Of a DNA stretch of 41,078 nucleotides, positions 37,441 through 41,078 are shown in pieces. The notes beneath the pieces were generated by a model, which saw nothing but the letters and a program-made list of their open reading frames with translations, was not told the DNA's origin and did no database searches. The translations under genes were made by a program, and so were the position numbers. Source of the stretch: Azoarcus sp. GTDB lineage: Bacteria; Pseudomonadota; Gammaproteobacteria; Burkholderiales; Rhodocyclaceae. The stretch is from assembly GCA_031268195.1 (NCBI GenBank), contig JAIRXQ010000085.1:1-41078 (forward strand), written 5' to 3'. The stretch's first letter is position 1; every line of letters starts with the position of its first letter.

Positions 37441-38661
37441 TTAGAGGGTCTCAAAAAAAGAGCGGGTCTCGAACACTTTGGCGGGGAATGATTTGCCCTG
37501 CCAACTCAGGTTCCGTTTCAGCGCCAGGTCGAAATAAAGGGGATTGTGTTCGCGCAGCGTTTCCAGATCGGCAACGGCTTCTTTCGGCAAAAGACCATCG
37601 GCAGCCAGCGCGGCAGGCGAAATCAACGGCAAAATGCCCGGCAGCGGGTAATCGGAGCCGTTGAGCAGGCGTCCATGCCAGTCGTCGCGCGCGAGCAAGG
37701 TACGGATGACCTCAGGCTTGCGATTGCGCAACACAATCGCTGAAATATCGCCGAATAACTGTTCCTTCCATTCGGGCCGATCCATGAGGCGGGCGAAAAG
37801 CTCGAAACTCGTCCGCCCCTTTCCAGGCGCATCCAGGTCTTCGTCTTGGCCAACGCTCGCGCAATGCGCCACAACAACCCGCGCGCCCGCATCCAGCGCC
37901 CGGCGCAGCTTCAGCGGATTGCCAAGATGCTCCATGCTCGCGCTCTGCGCCGCTTTTTCCGCGCCGCAATGGCTGATGAGCGGCAGGCGCAGGCGAGCAA
38001 GCGCGGCGAAAAAGGCATCGCAACGCTTCGATGCGGGGTCGATGTTCTGCGCCGCGGGCAGCCATTTCACCGCTTTCGCGCCCTGCGCGGCGGCGGCTTC
38101 GAGCCGGTCGACCGCATCGGGACGGTAAGGATGAATAGAAGCGGCCCACTCGAATACATCGGGCCGTTCCGCCGCCATCCGCCGGGCGTATTCGTCAGGG
38201 ACGCGGAAAGTGCTTTTGTCCGCCGCTGGCTGCCCCTCGTCATCGTGGCACCAGTCGAAAGCGAAGATCAGCGCCTTGACCCCGGCGGGCATGCCTTGTA
38301 CGAGCATGGCCAGCCGCCGCACATAATTTTCATCCACCGTGCCGGGCATGCTCGATACGCAGCCCGCGTTCAAATAGAACAGGCGCTGACTGTAGAGCAC
38401 CGGGTGCCACAGGCTCAGGAGACGCGGCCCGACCGCAAGGCCGTTACCGCTGTCGCCGGTGCCCGCAAGATGAACGTGACAATCCCACACCCGTGCAGGA
38501 TCGAGTCCTTCCCAGGCGCGGGCGAGCCACGGGCTTTCCATCAGGCCATCCAGCACGGGATCACGGCAAGGATTGACGAGAAAAGGTTTGCGCGCGCGGC
38601 AGACAGGAAGCACCGCCAGCAAAGCCACGGCGGCGAGGAAGCGACGGCGGGAGAACTTCAT
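37441..38661 (-). CDS. Tat-exported metal-dependent hydrolase (amidohydrolase superfamily)
   Basis: A 406-residue TIM-barrel hydrolase. The N-terminus has a Tat signal (SRRRFLAAVALLAVLP). Metal-site motifs are D60-C-H62-V-H64, LISHCGAEK, VVVAHCAS and NGSDYPL, so it should be catalytically competent. Substrate unknown. It lies between aas and lplT in one tightly spaced minus-strand operon (23 bp after aas, 0 bp before lplT), so a role in phospholipid or acyl metabolism is plausible but inferred. Confidence 0.85.
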   Translation of the reverse strand: MKFSRRRFLAAVALLAVLPVCRARKPFLVNPCRDPVLDGLMESPWLARAWEGLDPARVWDCHVHLAGTGDSGNGLAVGPRLLSLWHPVLYSQRLFYLNAGCVSSMPGTVDENYVRRLAMLVQGMPAGVKALIFAFDWCHDDEGQPAADKSTFRVPDEYARRMAAERPDVFEWAASIHPYRPDAVDRLEAAAAQGAKAVKWLPAAQNIDPASKRCDAFFAALARLRLPLISHCGAEKAAQSASMEHLGNPLKLRRALDAGARVVVAHCASVGQDEDLDAPGKGRTSFELFARLMDRPEWKEQLFGDISAIVLRNRKPEVIRTLLARDDWHGRLLNGSDYPLPGILPLISPAALAADGLLPKEAVADLETLREHNPLYFDLALKRNLSWQGKSFPAKVFETRSFFETL

Positions 38662-38684
38662 TTTCAATTTCTCGCTCCGCTGTT

Positions 38685-40877
38685 TCAGGCCGCCTCGGCC
38701 ATTTGCTTCAGGACCACGTAATCGGTCTTGCCCGTACCCAGCAGTGGCAAGGCTTCCACGCATACTATTTTGCGTGGCACCGACAGTTCAGGCATGCCCA
38801 GTTCCTGCGCGGCCTTTTGCAAGGCGGCGCGGCCAAGACCGGCATCAGTGGTGAAAAGGACGAGCATTTCACCCTTGTTCTCGTCGGGCCGGCTGGAGAC
38901 GGCATGCTGCGCGCCGGGAGAGGCCGTCAATGCCAGTTTTTCCACCGCTTCGAGGCTCAGCATTTCCCCTGCCACCTTGGCGAAACGCTTGAGCCGTCCG
39001 ACGATGCGTACAAAGCCGTCGTCATCGACATCGACGATGTCGCCGGTTTCGTACCAGCCCTCGCCAAATTCCGAGGCAGGCGTCTGCAATTCGCCGGGAC
39101 GATCCGCTTTCAGGTAGCCGCTCATGACGTTGGGGCCGCGCACGTGCAAGACGCCGCCCTGCGCGATACCCGGCGCGGCTTGCAGACGGTATTCCAGGCC
39201 GGGAAGAAACTGCCCGACCGTACCGCCGCGATACGCCATGGGAGTATTTACGGCGATCACAGGCGCGGTTTCGGTTGCGCCATAGCCTTCGAGGATGCGG
39301 ATGCCGAATTTCTCGAACCACTGGTCGCGCACTGAATTGGAGAGTTTTTCCGCCCCGGCGACGACGTAGCGCAGGCGGTAAAAGTCGTATGGATGCGCGA
39401 AACGCGCGTAATTACCCAGGAAAGTGCTGGTGCCGAACATGACCGTGCAGCCACGGTCGTAGGCAAGTTCTGGAATGACGCGGTAATGCAGCGGCGAAGG
39501 GTACAGGAAAAGACTCGCCCCGGTCAGTACCGGCAGCAAGCTTCCCGCCGTCAGTCCGAAGGAGTGAAAAACCGGCAGGACATTCAGCACGCGGTCGTCG
39601 CAAGTAAAGTCGATGATGGCGCGAATTTGCATGATGTTGGCAAGAATCGCGCGATGCGAGAGCACCACGCCCTTGGGCTTGCCCTCGGAACCGGAAGTAA
39701 AGAGCACCGCCGCCGCATCCTCGGGCGTCGCCTCAATCTCCACCTGACGTGGAAACCGCAGCGCCCAACACATCAGCCACAGCTTGTCGAAGAAGGTCGC
39801 CTGCCCGCGCAGATCTTCCAGGTAGACGATGCGCTCCAGCCCCTGCAAGGCCGAGAGTTTACCGGCGAGCTTCGCTTGCTCGACGAAAGCGCGCGAGGTG
39901 ATCAGGGTGCGTATCTGCGCCGCTGTGCATGCCGCCTGCATTCCATCGACGCCCGCCGTATAGTTGAGCATCGCCGGCACGCGCTTGAGCGCCGTCAGCC
40001 CGAGAAACAGGCCGATGGTCGGCGCCATATTGGGCAGAAGCAAGCCCACTCTCTCGCCGCGCGCGGTCAGGCGCGCGCTCAATCGCCCGAGCATGAGGGC
40101 CATCTTCAGCAAGTCCTGATAGGTATATTCCACCTGCTTGATGTCTTCGACGACGCGGCGATCGCGCCCGTGCCGCTCGATGGCATCGCACAACACGCCG
40201 TATAGCGTGTTCTGATGCCGTTTCGCCAGCGCCATCTCCTGCATCAGCCGGCGCAGCGCCTCGCCCGATTTATAGCGGCGAACCTTGGCGTTCGACGCTT
40301 CCGGCATCGGCAGACGGGTGGCGGGCAAGACGGTCAGGGTCACGCGCGGGAATGCCCTGCGCCCCTGCCCGCGCACCCGCGAAAAATAGCTGCGCAACGG
40401 CCCGTCTATCCGAACGGGCAAGAGTGTCGCGTTGGTTTTCGCCGCCACGAACGCTGGCCCTTCGTAAACCTTCATGAGGCTGCCAGTCAGCGTAATCCGC
40501 CCTTCCGGGAAAATCGCCACTGGTCGGCCGGATTCCAGCAAGCGGATCACCCGCTTCATCGCCATCGGATTGCCCGGATCAACCGGCAGATAATCAGCCA
40601 TCAATCCAAGGCCAGTCCGTAGCCAGATATTCTTCGTCACTTCTGTGTGCACCACGAACACCATGTTTTTGATCGGCAGGAAAAGACCAAGGAGTATCCC
40701 GTCGAGGAAAGATTCATGGTTGGCGACCACCAGCAGACGCCGGCCGTCTCCAGTATTGGCGGCCAGGGCTTCCTTCATTCCCTCCACCCGCACGCGAAAG
40801 AAGATCCGTGCCAGGGTGCGCAGCAGAAAACGCAGCAAAGCGCGCGTGACGGCTCTTACAGGACTTGCATTTATCAT
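38685..40877 (-). CDS. aas: Bifunctional acyltransferase / acyl-ACP synthetase (Aas-like)
   Basis: A 730-residue two-domain protein. The PlsC-type acyltransferase has N53-H54-E-S-F-L-D59 and IFPEGR; the AMP-binding domain has LFTSGSEGKPKGVVLS, GYGATETAPVI and the C-terminal catalytic lysine in GTGKTDY. Known Aas re-acylates 2-acyl-lysophosphatidylethanolamine. The N-terminus is hydrophobic (membrane association). No clear ribosome-binding site precedes the ATG at 40877. The ArsR-type gene ends 33 bp upstream. Confidence 0.92.
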   Translation of the reverse strand: MINASPVRAVTRALLRFLLRTLARIFFRVRVEGMKEALAANTGDGRRLLVVANHESFLDGILLGLFLPIKNMVFVVHTEVTKNIWLRTGLGLMADYLPVDPGNPMAMKRVIRLLESGRPVAIFPEGRITLTGSLMKVYEGPAFVAAKTNATLLPVRIDGPLRSYFSRVRGQGRRAFPRVTLTVLPATRLPMPEASNAKVRRYKSGEALRRLMQEMALAKRHQNTLYGVLCDAIERHGRDRRVVEDIKQVEYTYQDLLKMALMLGRLSARLTARGERVGLLLPNMAPTIGLFLGLTALKRVPAMLNYTAGVDGMQAACTAAQIRTLITSRAFVEQAKLAGKLSALQGLERIVYLEDLRGQATFFDKLWLMCWALRFPRQVEIEATPEDAAAVLFTSGSEGKPKGVVLSHRAILANIMQIRAIIDFTCDDRVLNVLPVFHSFGLTAGSLLPVLTGASLFLYPSPLHYRVIPELAYDRGCTVMFGTSTFLGNYARFAHPYDFYRLRYVVAGAEKLSNSVRDQWFEKFGIRILEGYGATETAPVIAVNTPMAYRGGTVGQFLPGLEYRLQAAPGIAQGGVLHVRGPNVMSGYLKADRPGELQTPASEFGEGWYETGDIVDVDDDGFVRIVGRLKRFAKVAGEMLSLEAVEKLALTASPGAQHAVSSRPDENKGEMLVLFTTDAGLGRAALQKAAQELGMPELSVPRKIVCVEALPLLGTGKTDYVVLKQMAEAA

Positions 40878-40910
40878 GTTTATTGTTTTCGTTATGTTTG
40901 GTTAAAAAAA

Positions 40911-41078
40911 TCAGCAATGGCCGCGCACATAGTCGAGCACATTGCCCAGGACGTTTTCCAGCCAGCGGCTGTTGATCCAATACCAGACTTCCTTGCCGAC
41001 CTTCTCCGAGTGCAGCACATCCGCTTCGCGCAGGATTTTCAGATGGTGCGATACCGTAGAGCGCGTCAGCGTCGACAC
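40911..41078 (-). CDS. ArsR-family transcriptional regulator, C-terminal part (runs off the window)
   Basis: The last 55 codons of a gene that begins beyond the right edge. RSTVSHHLKILREADV is the recognition helix and wing of an ArsR/SmtB winged helix, followed by SEKVGKEVWYWIN. A T-run follows the stop. No metal-binding cysteines are visible in this part except one at the C-terminus (GHC). It is on the same strand as aas and may control it. Confidence 0.8.
   Translation of the reverse strand: MSTLTRSTVSHHLKILREADVLHSEKVGKEVWYWINSRWLENVLGNVLDYVRGHC

Overview
This 41 kb window is GC-rich, densely coded and compact. It reads as a piece of a betaproteobacterial chromosome, most likely Rhodocyclales or a close relative. 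I infer this from the gene families and their neighbourhoods (ptsHI, yajC-secD-secF, a DUF2322-type gene next to purB, OxyR with the C199/C208 pair, lapD-lapG, an lplT/aas pair, cytochrome c') and from codon choice; no rRNA or tRNA is present to confirm it. Most of the window is ordinary chromosomal housekeeping with several accessory patches.

Layout. 1-2747: a 44-bp repeat, a small exported protein, then ptsH-ptsI. 2820-3590: the C-terminal part of an AlbA_2/RecG-like ATP-binding regulator, probably a remnant. 3766-5367 (minus): mnmA and a NUDIX hydrolase, divergent from ilvE (5576) and a phosphomannomutase/phosphoglucomutase (6516) across an intergenic region with helically phased T-tracts. 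7906-11838: a five-gene metal (probably zinc) acquisition cassette spanning outer membrane, periplasm and inner membrane. 11866-17015: glnS, the second copy of the 44-bp repeat, then yajC-secD-secF. 17046-18740 (minus): purB and DUF2322. 18861-20416: apaG and a TelA-family gene. 20432-25493 (minus): a TolC-family channel, a PCMT-like methyltransferase, lapD and lapG. 25972-29707 (plus): a second TolC/LapE-like channel, a 376-bp hairpin-rich gap, and an ABC exporter. 29760-30936 (minus): three tandem small exported His/Arg/Pro/Gly-rich proteins, one RcnB-like. 31434-33000 (minus): dps and oxyR. 33237-36001 (plus): a DegP/DegQ-type protease, an AT-rich DUF4124 gene and cytochrome c'. 36070-41078 (minus): an LplT-like MFS transporter, a Tat-exported metal-dependent hydrolase, an Aas-like acyltransferase/acyl-ACP synthetase and a partial ArsR-family regulator.

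How the genes work together. Four functional blocks stand out. (i) The metal cassette couples a His/Asp-rich beta-barrel to an ABC importer. (ii) LapD/LapG form a c-di-GMP-controlled periplasmic proteolysis switch placed between two outer-membrane channel genes, but no LapA adhesin or LapB/LapC is seen here. (iii) OxyR and Dps form a peroxide-defence pair, with an inverted repeat overlapping the dps promoter. (iv) LplT, a Tat hydrolase and Aas form a probable phospholipid-remodelling operon with an unexpected third member. The least explained DNA is the hairpin-rich gap at 27457-27832, the 497-bp gap at 30937-31433, and the 44-bp repeat pair, which looks like the end of an unidentified insertion sequence.
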